A stretch of 64,000 bases of DNA from Vanilla planifolia. Taxonomy: Eukaryota; Streptophyta; Magnoliopsida; Asparagales; Orchidaceae. A program made the position numbers and the translations under genes. The stretch covers positions 8,875,527 to 8,939,526 of the forward strand of contig CM043870.1 in NCBI GenBank assembly GCA_023846275.1. Direction: 5' to 3'. Within the stretch, counting starts at the first letter, position 1. Each line of letters starts with the position of its first letter. Below the pieces are notes generated by a model. It was not told the origin of the DNA. It saw only the letters and a list, made by a program, of their open reading frames with translations, and searched no databases. This document shows positions 35,976-50,000 of the stretch, piece by piece.

Positions 35976-38189
35976 AAGGGTTTTATTTGTACCCTTGGTC
36001 ATGGCACCACTATTTGATAAAAAAAAACAATTGTGTTAGTTTGTCTAATTCTTTTCTTGAGTGTGTTTCAGGTCATACATCTCAAGCTTTTATTGGATTG
36101 AACAATTAGAGAACTTTGACCAGTTGTCTTATGGAGCAATTCACAAGTGAAGTAATGTTAAGCAATATTGGTTGCTATGCTCTAGTTGTGGCTTAAATGA
36201 CATATTAAGAAGCTGTTGATTAAACTCTTGGAGTAGTTAACTATGAGGAGTCCTTTTCCAAAACATTTTCTGGTTTGATTGTTTATCGCTTGTTTACATA
36301 TGACACAAATAGATTGCATGATCATTAATTTCTAACACATTATTATTTTAGTAATTACAAAAATATTTTATTATTTTAATAGCTACAAAAATATTTTAAA
36401 AATAATAAAAATAATTAATATATAAAAGATGATTTAAAAAAAGAAAACAAAAAGTCAACCTAAGAATGCAACACATAGCCAAGCCAAAAGGCTTAAGCCA
36501 TGTGGCTCAAAGTGCAAGGTAATGAGCCTAAAGAGCATTTTAGGAATGACTTGGGTTAGGCTTGAGTTTCGATCATACCCTTAGAGGCTTGGGTTAAATT
36601 GAGTCAAGAAATATTTCGACCATTATAGGCATAACGAGTTGGGTCAAACTCGTAAAGTACCAAGTTATTGGATCAAGTCATGTCAAACCCATATAGATAT
36701 GTGTAGATGACTTAAGTCATGACTTCCAAAGGCACTAGGGGATAGCCAACCCAATTTGGTTGACCATATGCTAAGAGGAAGTATTATAAATGCCAACATC
36801 ATATATAAGCTTGTGATGTGGGGATAAAAATCAGCCATATTTGCTTCTAAACTCGAGCAAATCAACACCATCTGATAGTAAATTTTCATGACTGAATGAT
36901 CAGGATCGCATCCACTTTTGTGAATAGTAGATTCTATTTAACCATTCATCTATCAAGCCTAATCAAATGGCCTAAATCTTCTCTGCATTTGTGAAGAATG
37001 CATACCATTTATCCTTCTATTTATAAAACTCAATGAAATGGTTAAGGTCATCTCTAGCTTTATGAACAGTGCTCTTATGTATCAAGATTAGACATAGACC
37101 TTTTATTTAGCATTCTAGTCAAGTACCTCTTATTTTGTCTACCAAGATTGGATGACGATCATTATTCCCTCTTGTAATTAGCATTCTAGAAAGCAGTTTG
37201 TGTTTGTTTTAACTCCAAAATATTAATCACTATTTTTGGTGATCGTTTAGCTATTAATAAAAATTTATTTTTATCTAAAATATTCTAATATAACTAGAGA
37301 AACCCTAAGACTTGTTCAAAAGATATTTTTTTACCTTACTACATTTTTTGGGAAGAGAAGCAAAATCGAAAATTATAATCCAATTTCAACACCCTTGCTA
37401 GAGCCGTGTTTACAACTCAATTTTCCTCTTTCTTATTTCAACATTCTCTTCGATTGCACATCTTACTAGTGACATCTTTATAATTTATTTTTTATTTTCA
37501 AATCTTTTATTTTTTAGAAAAGATCATATAAATATAATATCTTTATTGATTTCACTTTTCTTAATAATTTTAATGCCATTATTGAATCTTTTGATTTAAT
37601 ATTTTTAAACTAAATCATTTAGGTTGTTTCAGGCTTTTTCATATGTGCATTCATATTCCAATATTACAATCCATAAACTTGAGTTATATATTTTTATAAG
37701 TGAATAGTAGAATATTATAATTAATTATTATTTTGTATTGTACTTTAATATTGTAAGCTTTTATAATTGAGATTGTAATGATAAAATGGTATCTCTACTT
37801 GCAATGATAAAAGAGAGTGATTTTGATAATAAAAGTCTAGTCAAGTTGATTAGGAGTGGATGTTGGCATAAGTTAAGTTGAACCATCTAAAATTTTATTA
37901 TCTCATTTATTTTCTTTATCATTATACAATTTATGATATTTTTTATTTAAAGATATTTAATTTTAAACATATATAAAAGAAATTTTCAAATTATTTTTAT
38001 CAAGCATAAAATATTTTATTAAAAAATATTTTCAAACTATAAAAGTTTTATTTTTTTTATTAAGATTATTAAACCAATGGATTTTTAATTACCAAATTTT
38101 AATTTATAAAAAGTTTTATAAAATAGTAAAAAAAGTTAAAAGCACAATTCACCCATCTTATTCATTGGCTTGACATAAATTACATCAAG

Positions 38190-38202
38190 TGGTATCAAAG
38201 AG
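38190..38202 (+). other. primer-binding site of the copia-type element
   Basis: TGGTATCAAAGAG, close to the TGGTATCAGAGC complement of initiator-methionine tRNA that is usual for plant copia elements. It lies two bases after the LTR end. Confidence 0.75.
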
Positions 38203-39234
38203 GGTTACATTAAGGGAAGAAATTCTTATGATAAAATCTCATTTGTTAAGTTTGGTGAATTATTTTTATTATTAACTTCATGGATCCACCTATTTTTGAA
38301 GGTAAAAAATTTTCTTTATGAAAAAATAAATTTAAAATTTTTATTTTAAATGTTAACATTAATCTATGTTTATTATTTAAAAAATCTTTTATTATTTCAA
38401 ATGATCTTACTGAACAATCTAGAAGTTTAAGGCAAAGAAATGCTGAAGGAATGAATTATCTTTATTTTTCTTTATCTCAAAAAATTTGAATTAAGATTCA
38501 TCATCCAAAAACTTATTTTGAGACTATATAGGAGCTAGAAAATTATATGACAAATATGTTATCCTTCCTACCTAGGATAAGAAGAAAATAAGAAATCAAA
38601 AGAAAAAGAAAAAGAGAAAGACAATGGGAGAAACTTTATGCACCTTAGAAGTAAGATCTTCATCTCAAAGTGCACAACATTTTCCTTCCTTTGATATAAA
38701 TACTCATAATGTTAGTACTGATGAACTTTTTATCTTTTTTGATAAACTTATAATTAGTCATAAGAAATTGATTAGGATGTATGCTAGACTTAAAAGTATA
38801 ATATGACAAACAAGGGCATCATGTTTACTTATTAAAAAGATAATGAAATGAGTTTAAAGTTGAAATGAATAGCTTCAATGTGATTTACTTATCAATGCTA
38901 CTAACTTGAGTACTTTACAAAGTAAATTTTATGATAGTGATAAATCTTTATCCTTAAAGAAATTCTTTGGTATTAATTCTTTAAAATGTGAAAATGTTTC
39001 TTTAAAAGAAAAAAATTCTATTTTGAAAGAAAAAGTAAAAAACGTTGGCTTGATAAAAAAGAGTTAAATGATTTGAAAGAAAAATTTGCTAATGTACCTT
39101 CTTGTGCTTCTACTTTTGCTTAACCTCATTCATATGTGTCTTTACCTGTTATATCTTTTACTCATATGAATAGAAACAATAGTGTTTTGAATCCAAATTC
39201 TAGTATTACATCTCATTTTACTTAAAAATATAGA

Positions 39235-39450
39235 TTGAAATGTTCATATCTACATGTGAATGATAATAGAAGTTATTATATTTCATATATACACAAACAT
39301 ACTTTATCATATAACTATGTGGTAAGAAATAATGCTAGTTTACATAATTTTTATTTTCATGCTAAATCTCAAGTTATATATAATTATTGTGATAGACATG
39401 GATATATTTTTTATGATTGTCTAATTAGAAAATTGATCTATTTAAAGTAA
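39235..39450 (+). other. gag zinc-knuckle remnant
   Basis: Part of the copia-type element. Cysteine and histidine spacing in YNYCDRHGYIFYDC fits a CCHC nucleocapsid knuckle. It is followed soon by the VWVPKF segment that precedes pol in intact relatives. Confidence 0.6.
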
Positions 39451-42400
39451 GATAAATATGAATGGATTCCTAAGGAAATATTTTTGAAAAGTACATTTGT
39501 ACAAGCACCTCAATCACACACTATCACAATTGAATCTATAATGGTTTGGGTTCCAAAATTTAAAGCTTAGGCTATTGTATTAGTGTCTCCATGATTAGAA
39601 CCTATGGAGACAAGTCTTGTCTTATGAGTTTAAATGTGACTCACTTGCAAAATATGTGGTACTTATTTTTAGGATTAATGATTTAATCTTCTTAGTAGCT
39701 TAGTTAGATTTGTCTAATATATCTTTAAGAAAATTGGATAGATCATACTTTCATATATAACTTGAATGTTAAATGTTAGCTTACTTAGAAGGATGTCAGG
39801 AAGATGAGAGTATCAAGATTATGATATTTTTTATTTGTTAACCTTGAATAACTAGATAATGATGGTCTTGTACTTTGATTATTTAGTTGTTGATATAAGT
39901 GATATGAATGTATTTAGAGTATCATTAAAATCATGTGCACTTTGTTGAATTAATGATTACATGTGATGTAAGTAAAATATTTTTTTAATGAAGTTATGAA
40001 TTGTAGAAATGGAATTTGAATGAATTCAACTTGAATCTTAGTGTGATAGATAGTGTTTATATATGTTAAGCTCTTAGATGATTTGTTGATAATTAAGGAC
40101 ACAAGTTTTTGTGAATAAAACCTAGAGATTCATTAAAAAATAAGAACTTTTTAAAGTAGTATTTTTATTATTTTTTCTTATTATGATGAATTTTGAAATA
40201 TAGTATTACTTATAATAATATCAAATTCTTTTTATCAAATCATTACCTATTGAAACCTTTCATAAGCTCATATAGTTCTCAAGTATGATTAACTCTTTTA
40301 AGTGATTACGAAAGAACAAAAATCTAGAGTTATAATTTAATGTGAGCATAAGCTAGATTTTAGAGAGAGATAATAAATTTATCTATTAAATGTACCCTTG
40401 GTCTTTCTTTGTTAAAAATTCAATAATTTAGATTAAAAAAATAATTCATTGGATAAGAACTAAAATATTGTTGTTGTGATTGAAAGAGATTTTGAGTATT
40501 GAAATGAAAATTCGTTATCATTATATATCATTGTGTTTAAGTTACAAATAATTTTTATAAGTTAACTCTCTCAATCATTATAATTAGAATTGATAACAAG
40601 TGATTTACTAATTAGAAATTAAGTATAATTCTTAGAACTTATAGATGCATATTTATAGTTTTATTGCATATTATTTTCTTTTTAAATTTAAAAGGGAAAG
40701 AAGCACTTGTAAGCATTTTTAGTCTTATGAATTTCTTTTTTAAGTTGACTTCTCATAGGAATTGCTAAAAACATATATAAAAAGAGTGATGGAGTTCAAA
40801 ATCATCAATATTATTAAATTACATATAAATATAATGCGAGATAACGAACTAGTATTGTTATATTTGTACAAGATTATTAAAATATTTCTTATAAAGTTTA
40901 ATCATTAGCTTTTGGTTATGCTTATCAATTAATAAATTATTTTTAATTTTGTTATATTTTTTTAAAAAAGATTTATTATACCTTGTACACTTGGTTATTT
41001 AAAGAAAAACTATACAATAAGGGGAGAGATATGTGTGTGCACCCCTTGTTTCTATGTTTTATTCTTATTCTATTTTTTTATGCATAGTAAAAAAAAGGAG
41101 AGAGATATGCATAAAATAAAAAATATTAATTACATCCCAAGTTTGTGGCTTTATTATATGAATTTCATACATTGTGGAGGAGTAAGAGTGGAGGGGGAGC
41201 ATACGTATGCTAACATGATTTTTATCTTTTCATTTCATTATTTTGTCAATAGTTTTGTCATTATCAAAAGGAAGATCTTATTATACCTTTGGTCATGACA
41301 CCACTTATTTGATGATAATAAAATCATTGTGTTAGTTTCTCTAATACTTTTCTCGAGTGAGTTTTTGGTCATATATCTTAAATTCTTATAGGATCAATCA
41401 ATTGGAGAGCTTTAACAATATTTCTCATGGAGTAATCGATATCTCAAGTAATGTCAAGAAATAATGGTGAATATACTATAGTTGTAGCTTAAATGACATA
41501 TCTAGGAGCCATTAATCATACTCTTGATAGAGTAGCTAGCAATCAAGAATTCATCTTCAAAATATCTACTAGTTCAATTGTTTATCATATCATTTGTTTA
41601 TATATGAAACAATTAGGTTACATAATATCATTCACTCACATACATGATCATTGATTTCTGACGTATTATTATTTTAGTAGTTATAAATGTGCTTTGTTAT
41701 TTTAATAGTTACAAAAATGATTTAAAAGTAATAAAAAAATACTTAATATAAAAATATTATTTTTGAAAAGAAAACAAAAAAATTTGGTCTAAGAATCCAA
41801 CACATGGCCAAGTTGAAAGGCTCGAGCCAAGTGGCTCACAGTACTGAGCAATAGGTCTGCAAAGTCAAGGGTAAGGAGATCAAGTGAACCGAGTCAGATG
41901 AAGCACGAGTCTCTATCAAACCCTCAGTAGCTTTGGTTAAATTGGGTCAAAAAATATTCTTGGACCATTTTAGGCATAAAGAGTCGAGTCGAATTTGTAA
42001 AGTACAAAGTTATTAGATTGGTTCAGGTCGAACTCATATACATATGCACAGGTGACTTAGGTCATGACTTTTCAAGGCCATTAGGGGATAGACAACCTCA
42101 TTTGGTTTACCTATATGCTAAGGAGAAGTATTAAAAATTCTAAACAACATATATAAGCTTGTGATATGGGACTAAAAATAAGGCATATTTGCTTCTAAAC
42201 TAGAGCAAACTAGTGTCATTCAATTGCTTGTTTTCATGATCTAACGATCAAGATCACATCTACTTTGGTGCATGGTAGATTTTATCTAACTATTCATCTA
42301 ATAAACCTGATCAAATGATTGAGATCTTCTTCGCATTTGTGAATAGTGCATATCATCTAGCCATCCTTTCAGAAAAACTTGATCAAATTTCTAAGATCAT

Positions 42401-43327
42401 CTTCACCTTTTTTTAATAGTACTCTTGCACATTAAGATTAAATTTAGACTCTTTATTTAGCATTCTGATCAAGCAATTCTTGTTCTATTTGCTTAGATAA
42501 AATGACAATAGTTGTTCATACTCGTAATCAACTTCTAGAAAGTAGTTTGTTTTTGTTTTAACTTTGAAATGTTAATGATTATTTCATGTGACCTTTTTAA
42601 CAATCAAAAATTATATTTTTATTTAAAATATTAAAACATAAATAAAGGAGTGTTAGAAGTTATTAAGAAGATATTTTTTACCTTATTATATAAATTTTTT
42701 TTGGAAGAAGAGTACAAAAAAATTATAATCCAATTTTGATACCCTTGATGAAGCTATGTTTGTATCTCACTTTTTGTCTTTCTTACTTTAGCATTCTTTT
42801 TGATTGCTCATTTTACTGGTTGCTTCTTTTAATTTATTTTTTATTTTCATATGCCTTTTTATTTTTTTGATAAAGATCATATTAATATAATATCTTTAGA
42901 TATTTCTTTTTTCTTAATATTGTTTGTACACATTGATAAATCTTTTAATTTAATATTTTAAAACTAGATCCATTATATTATTTCAAGCTTTTTCATATAT
43001 ACTTCATATTCCAACATCATAATCCATAAATTATTTTATAAGTGAATAATGAAATATTATAATTAATTATTATTTTGTATCATGCTTCAATATTATAAGC
43101 TTTTGTAATTGAGATTATGATGGTGAACTCTTACTTATTGTAGCAAAATAGTATGGTTTATAAAGGTTACCCCTACCTATTTGTGGCTTTGATAATGGAA
43201 TCCTAGTCGAGTTGACTGGTGGTAGATGTAAGAACTGGTTAGGACAAACCACCTAAATATATTTTGTCTCATTTATTTTCTTTGTTATTATGTAATTTAT
43301 GATATTTTGTATTTAATAATGTTCAAT

Positions 43328-43329
<2 letters not shown>

Positions 43330-43380
<51 letters not shown>
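43330..43380. repeat. (AT)n microsatellite, about 25 units
   Basis: An uninterrupted AT dinucleotide run inside the 3' LTR of the copia-type element. The matching place in the 5' LTR (near 37,970) has only a short ATATAT, so it expanded after insertion. Confidence 0.95.
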
Positions 43381-43385
<5 letters not shown>

Positions 43386-43589
43386 TTTCATAACTATTTT
43401 TATTAAGCATAAAATATTTTACTAAAAAATATTTTAAAACTACAAATTTTTTATTTTTTTATCCAAATTATTAAATAAATGATTTTATAATTATCAAATT
43501 TTAATTTAAGAAAGATTTTTAAATAAAAAAAAATTAAAAGCATAATTCACCTCCCCTTCTTGTGCATTGGCTTGACATAGATTACATCA

Positions 43590-44530
43590 CATTAGAGGTA
43601 TTGATGAGACCTAATGAGAAACTCAGATGGTTTCTATGACACTTGGAGCTCTTAATTTTTTTGGTTGGAAGCTTGGGAGTTTCAAGTCTTGCCTTAGAAA
43701 AAAGCTAGTGTTAGGTCAAGATTTACAATATGTTTAGCAGTAGAAGATGGGTTCAGCCAAGTTCAAATGTAGGTTTGACGTCTTTGGTTATGCTCTATAA
43801 GAGGAAGAAATGGGCATGACCAAATATGTTTGTATTTTTGTAAGGCTTAGGTTGTTTACTTTGAAAATGGATGACGTTATAGTCTTGTGTCCTCGAATAA
43901 GAAAATAGGATGAAGATAAAAGGCTATGTTATCCTTACATTTGATTTTGTGATAGGTTAAGGCTTTTGGAGGAAGCCTTGGATATGGAAATTATATTGGT
44001 AGTTATGGGTAGCCTTGGAAAGAGAGGTCTAGAATGAGGTATTTCTTTGGGTAAACTATGAATTTATGTAAATTCACCTTTTATAACAAAACCTAAGCAT
44101 TGAATTCTTTCTTCCAAGAGAGGTTTATTGTCTCAAATAAGCTTTGGGGGGTTAAGTTGTAAAGCTTGGTCAATGGCTTTTGATGCATCAAAAGACCTTA
44201 ATAGGTTCTTAAATGGCTTATAGTTTAGGAAAAGTTCTTAGTTTTTTAGGATTTGAGGCTTTGGAGTCTAGGGTTTGGCCCTTAAAGAAGGCTAAGTTGA
44301 GTGATGGTCTTGGGTAAGCTTAGTAAGAGGATGTGGGGTTTGACTAAGCAAGATTTAGGAATTATGAGTTTTTAGAGTTAGCTTCTAAGTTTGATTAACC
44401 ATAGGTTAATACTAATGGTAGGTTGAGATTACTAAGAAACCATAGGGTTTAAAATTTTGAGGATTTAGAGTTGAAGTTCAAAGGCCTTAGTGTTTGAAAT
44501 TTAAATGCGGTGTTTGAATTTCAAAGACCT
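43590..44530 (+). repeat. older repeat X, left part
   Basis: Noncoding, G-rich and C-poor on the plus strand, with recurring phrases such as TTTGAAATTTAAA and CCTTAAAGAAGG. The same style resumes after 55,560, suggesting the 11 kb gypsy element inserted into it. Confidence 0.5.
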
Positions 44531-45279
44531 TAAGTATAGCATCCAACTTATTTGCCTTAATTATTCTCCTAAATTTATGCTTCACATATTGGATATGTAT
44601 ATTTTAGATTAGGAATCCATGTGTTGTTTAGTGGGTGCCTTCAAAAGTGTGTCAAAGATGACAATAGTTGGATGAACATGCCATTGCAAAGAAATTATCA
44701 CATGGAATCCTTAAGTACATGGTTTGCCTTTTTTAGAGACAATTTGGATTTGTAAAAATATTTTAAAGATAAATATAATAAAAAAGAAAAAGAATTTATT
44801 ATATTAAAATATGACTAACCTATCCTCTTATTAAATGAGAGAATAAACTTCCTCTCATACCCTAAAAGCCAAGTGCAACATTTGGAAAGTAAGTGAGAAA
44901 GTAGGAGAACAGGGAGAGGAGGAGCTTGGAGAGAGAAGAGAAGCATTTCAAATTTTTAATTATTGTTTCTTAAATTATTTTGGTGAGATCAGAAAGACAA
45001 CAAGAAGAACTTGGGAAAAAGAGCAAGTTTGTTCAACCTTAACTAATGAAAACTTCATCGTAATGTAATATCTCACTATAGTTTTCATTTTAAAGCATGT
45101 ATTGGTTGTTTGGATGGTTAAGGAAGTGGATGTTGCAAGTTTTAGGTTCTTTGCATAGAGGTTAGAGATTGTTGTCAATATAGTTGTACCAATAACACCA
45201 AATGATTATTTAGATAATCTGATACAAATTATAGTGGGAGTCAACAAGTGCCCTTTAACCTAAGTGTTTATAGGTTTAC

Positions 45280-45960
45280 TACTTATATCATATTAGTATT
45301 ATTGCTAAATTGGATAGCATAATGAGCTACAAAATGTCTAAATAGGAATCTTATGACCTAGCCTGATCAGATAATCATTGGGAATCATACTAGTATGAGC
45401 TAATATCAAATAATACAATAGATGTAAATAATATTACCCAAGACATCTGTCTGATACCTAATTTGAATGATTAGCTACATAGATCATACTGGTGATATTC
45501 TCAGATTGAATAGTATGATGAACTATATACTGTCTAAATGATAATCATATTAGAGATCATACTAATATGGATAATATCAGAAAGTACATTGAGCTAATAT
45601 AATATCAATTAAGATGGTATGTCTAATCACTCATTTGTTACTCGTACTAGTATGACACATTGATTGATAGAATGATGAGTTTGGTCAATGTTTAAAAGAA
45701 TTCGTCTATCTAATAACTTTATTATTTGAGTATATGTTATAGATCATATTAATATGATAGGAAAATCAAATAATATGATATATGCATATAATAGACTTGA
45801 AACCATTTAATGACCCATTTGTATATCATATTATTATGAAGGATTGATCAGATAAATACGATGTTGAATATTAGCATACCAAAAAGATCTTACAAGTATG
45901 AGTTTAGTATTAGACTTATAATATTAACTACAAAATGTTTAAAGGAAACCACTTGTCCAA
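45280..45960 (+). repeat. tandem array of about 160-200 bp units in the 5' LTR
   Basis: Units carry ATCATACTAGTATGA-like near-palindromes at about 45,385, 45,484, 45,556, 45,643, 45,747 and 45,826, alternating between two half-unit types. The same array is found in the 3' LTR at about 53,130-53,800. Confidence 0.75.
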
Positions 45961-46619
45961 TCCTATAATTGATAAAGCATAGTTTTGCATCATACTAGTA
46001 CAAATCATATACCAAACTTGTTCAATTAGTTTTGTAAATGGGATCTCCTAAATGGTTCTATATATGATGATATGGGTAATTATACTATAGGATGTGAAGG
46101 TTGCAAATGAAAAAGAGAGTAGATTGTTATGATGTGTTTTGTAGAGCTTTTAAAAAGTACTTTCTTAATAAGAATTTAATTATTACTAAAAAATAAGGAG
46201 AACTGATTAAAGAAAAAAAAAGTGATGGATGAAGCTTCTCAAAGTCATAAAATAGAAAAATTAAATAATTATGATATAAGTAGATAATTAAATTACTTTT
46301 TCATTATTGTGATATGCATGAGAATGTGAGCATTTGCTTGGATTAACATGAATTACATATGTTCTATTTTTATTATAAACTCTACTACCTTTGATGTCTT
46401 TATCTACACATATTAAAATATGAAATAAATTTGTAAATTATAAATTAGAACATATGATTAAAAGAAATAAAAAGAAATGGAAAGAAAAAAAAGAAAAGAG
46501 ATAGTAGTTAGCCAAGTGATTTGATATAGATCACAAAAAAGAAAAGTGGAGACTATGACATTATCTTATAGGAACCTGATAAATAAGATATATGATTATA
46601 CAATGACATACTTCACCCT

Positions 46620-47000
46620 TTTGTGTCATGGTACACCCATGATATGTTAGTAGTCTTAGCTAAGTGATAATAAGACATTTCATTCTCTAATGTTGATGGT
46701 TCTTTGAGATGGGGCTTTGAAATACTAGTGGTTTCATTCTCTTATCTCCATAAGATGTTGGCTATAGGGCAATGGCTTCTCCATGATGTATTGGGTACTC
46801 AAAGATGGGGTTCTAGCATCTCAGAGATCTTATTCCCTATTAAGATAAGGTGTTGGTGGGTGTAATGATTATGTGATGATCTATTTAGCCACTGGTGTCA
46901 TTAACACTCAAAGAAGGGGTCCTAACATGTCAGAGGCCTCATTCCATATGAGCATTAAATCTTAGTAGTGGTGATATCGATGTGATAAGACAATTTTTTC
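46620..47000 (+). repeat. tandem array of about 100-115 bp units in the 5' LTR
   Basis: Units recur at GAGATGGGGCTTTGA (about 46,707), AAGATGGGGTTCTAG (about 46,803) and AAGAAGGGGTCCTAACATGT (about 46,917), each with a CATAAGATGTTGG-like phrase. It is shared with 54,480-54,760 and, inverted, with 63,440-64,000. Confidence 0.8.
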
Positions 47001-50000
47001 CCTCATATTATGGTATAACAATGGCATGTTAAAGAATAAGACTTAATGATGATGAGATATAATATGAGATCTTTAGGAGTGAGGATAGAAGTCATATAAT
47101 AAAATATGGGTTCAAAATAGAATAAAAATAAAAAAAGAAAAAATAAAAATACTAGATGAAATTGAATATAGAAAAAAAGTAATATAACATACAAGTACTA
47201 TATGATGATTATGTATATATATAAGTTACATGCTTATGGTCATAAATGTATTGATGTTACTTTCTTATTTACAAATTATTATGTATAGTTCTATTCATTT
47301 TCCCATTTTTATTTGTTAATTATATTACTATTTTTTTTCATATTACTTTACTATATGTACCTAGTAGTTTGTCTACTAGGCATGTTGTGCTTATTTTTTT
47401 TTACTTATATTATAGAAAAGATGTTGAAAACCACAAAGATGGGGTCTTTAGATGATAATTTGGGATCTTAGAATAAGATCTTATTATATTTGTTGGTGTG
47501 GAAGTGGTAGAAATTGTATGTGAGGGTAGTTATAGTTTTTTTATAATGTTGTATCAATATCTTATTTTATCTTTTCATACTTTATGGCAACTATATTTTG
47601 TGTGTTGTTATATTTGTAAGCTATATTAATATTGAGCATTAAAATGTTATAGTTTATCACTCTCACTCATTTGGTATTAGTGCCAGTTTTTATGCTGGTA
47701 ATTATGATTTTTACCCATTATATTTGTATTACTATTGAATTTTTTTTTTTTTTTGGATTACATTGAGTGAACATGACAGTGTGTTGCCAAAGTCCAAGGT
47801 TAGAATGTTGGACATGCTTCTAAGTGAAGATAGTAGATTACATGCACATAATAGGATTAGTTGTAATTATGCTTCCTTACTTTTGAAAAGTTGAACTATT
47901 GTTGCGAAGAGATATTAATATCTTTCTATTTTAGGGGAACATAACCTTAGAGGATTAGAAAGAGCAAAATTAAGGACTAGTGTTAGGATAGGAAGAGGGA
48001 TTAGAATACAACCTTCATCCCTTAGTTCCCCAAAGAGTCATAAGAGAGGGTTTTAAGTTGACAAAATAATTTTATTGAATGTAGCCTCCCTATTTTGATG
48101 GAAGGACCATCCATTTGAAGTAGAGAATTGCATTGGCTAGGTTGGTTAGATATTTGATCAAATATACTATCTTGAACATCAAAAAGTTCCACTTCCAATG
48201 ATGTTGGTAGACAAGGTTGTCTATGATTGGAGTCTTGTCATCAAGTTTAGATTAGAGGCTATCCTGAAAAAGAAATTCCATTAGAGGAGTCTGTTGTAAA
48301 GTTTAAGAAATGGTTTGTACCATAATTAATCAGAGATAAGGGAAGAATTGGCTATTTTGGAATAAGGGGTCTTTTAGTTACAAACTACAAGAGGATAGTC
48401 TCTTTCTTAGCTCACTATGCACCTCAAGTGGTAGTTTAAAGGATGAAAGATGCTTTATGTTTCACCATAAATTAAAAGAATCTATCAAGGCTTTTTTAAT
48501 CACATATAAAACCACTAATTTTGTTAAGCTTATAGAGCATGCCTACTAAGTGGAGCAAAAATTAAAAATCTTTGAAGATCACAAGTTGGTTATAGTAGTG
48601 AAAAAGAAAGAAATAGTTGTACTAACTAAAAGTTCAAAATCTTTCAAAAACATCTTCCAAAAAATTAAAGGAGGAAAGTAGTTTCTTTGACATCAGTCAT
48701 TTTGATAGGATTCAAGTGTCAATGATAGTAGGATGGATACAGGACCTAGTAGGGAATGCCTTTGTATCATGAATATGGAAAACTACATAAGTAAATTTTT
48801 TGGGCCAAGAAAGACAACCAAGAAATATTTGAGAGTTGGGCCATATTGCTCAAGATAGCCCCCAAGAATATTTGAGATGGCTTCTTCTCCAATGAAAACT
48901 ACTTATGTAACTAGTACAAGAATTGATAAAGATGAGGGGACTACTTTAGCCACCAACTTAAGGTGTATGAACTACTCATACAGCTAACAAAGAAGGCATT
49001 AATAGAGAAAGAGGGAGTACTTTAGCTACCACCTCAACAAGTATGAACCAAGGATAGTTAATAGGTTATAGGGTCATCCCAAGGTGTATGTTATTAACAT
49101 GTAAGAGGCTTTACACTCTACAAATGTGATCATAAGTTTGCTTTTAAATTAGTAGATACCTACATTTGTTTTAATTAATAGTGGCATCTCACATTAACTT
49201 TTAGTATGCCATATGATATCTTCATTGCTTATTAAAGTACACCAAATGGTCAATCCACTATTTGTGTTATTATTAGATGGGAGTGAATTCCTTGTAGATA
49301 CATATGTTTGAGGTAAGCTAAAATTAAGTGGGAAGAAGCTTTCAAATTGCTTAGTTTGCTAATAACTAAATTTGATATGATCCATGGTATGGATTTGTTA
49401 TCTAAGCATCATGTCATTATTTGATATGTGATAAAGAAAATTAATTTGATTGCCCCTAAATAATGAGTAAGTACTCTTATTTGGCAATGGGAGAGGAATC
49501 TGTATTATTTTTACCCTTAAGGTTAAAAACCTTTTAGGGAAAAGCAAGGAAGGAGTTTTACTATATATTGTGCCTGTGGATCAAATGTATACTAAACTAC
49601 AAGTGCTGTCAATATTTGCAAGTATTAGAATGTTTTTCCTAAGAAACTACTTGGCCTTTCCTTTGATAGAGAAATTGAATTTAAAATTTTGTTTTTAAGA
49701 GAAAAGTCAATATCCAAAGATCCATACAAGATGACACTTATAAAATTAGTAGAGTTAAAGATGTAAACAAAGAATTACTAGGTAAGGGTATTATTCAACT
49801 TAGTGTGTCCCCTTGGTGAGCATCAACCTTATTTGTGAAAAAAAGGCAATTATCTATGAATATATCTAGACTTTAAAAAATTGAATAAATTGATAATTAA
49901 GAATAAGTATTAATTATAAGAATTGATAAATTATTTGATTAATATAGGGTGCAATGCTTTTTTCCATGATTGATTTATGATCAAGATATCGTCAATTAAA

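Larger units (their letters stand above)
35979..43589 (+). mobile_element. Ty1/copia-type element with both LTRs and gag, no visible pol
   Basis: 5' LTR about 35,979-38,187 and 3' LTR about 41,279-43,589 align along their length: CTTGGTCATGGCACCACT / TTGGTCATGACACCACTT near the start, CATATATAAGCTTGTGAT near the middle, TTGGCTTGACAT at the end. A methionine-tRNA primer site TGGTATCAAAGAG begins at 38,190. The internal 3.1 kb has copia gag features from about 38,280 to 39,570: a lysine-rich stretch, a coiled region, a zinc-knuckle-like YNYCDRHGYIFYDC and a VWVPKF segment. A polypurine tract with TTTTGTCATTATCAAAAGGA precedes the 3' LTR. No protease, integrase, reverse transcriptase or RNase H was recognised, so the copy is a deletion derivative or non-autonomous. 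Multiple breaks in gag; a fossil. Confidence 0.82.
44531..47760 (+). repeat. 5' LTR of the 11 kb gypsy element
   Basis: Starts near TATAGCATCCAACTT (a decayed TGTARCACCC-type start). It contains a purine-rich leader near 44,890, a dimeric array at 45,280-45,960, a second array at 46,620-47,000, and AT-rich text to the end. Aligns with 52,393-55,560. Confidence 0.82.

Noticed and set aside
41035-41298. Plus-strand open frame of 87 codons
   Set aside because: It spans the purine-rich 3' end of the copia-type element and its LTR edge; no protein family resemblance.
45280-45960. Regularly spaced near-palindromes as a CRISPR array
   Set aside because: Plant nuclear context, repeats not identical, no uniform spacers, and the same array recurs in the partner LTR.
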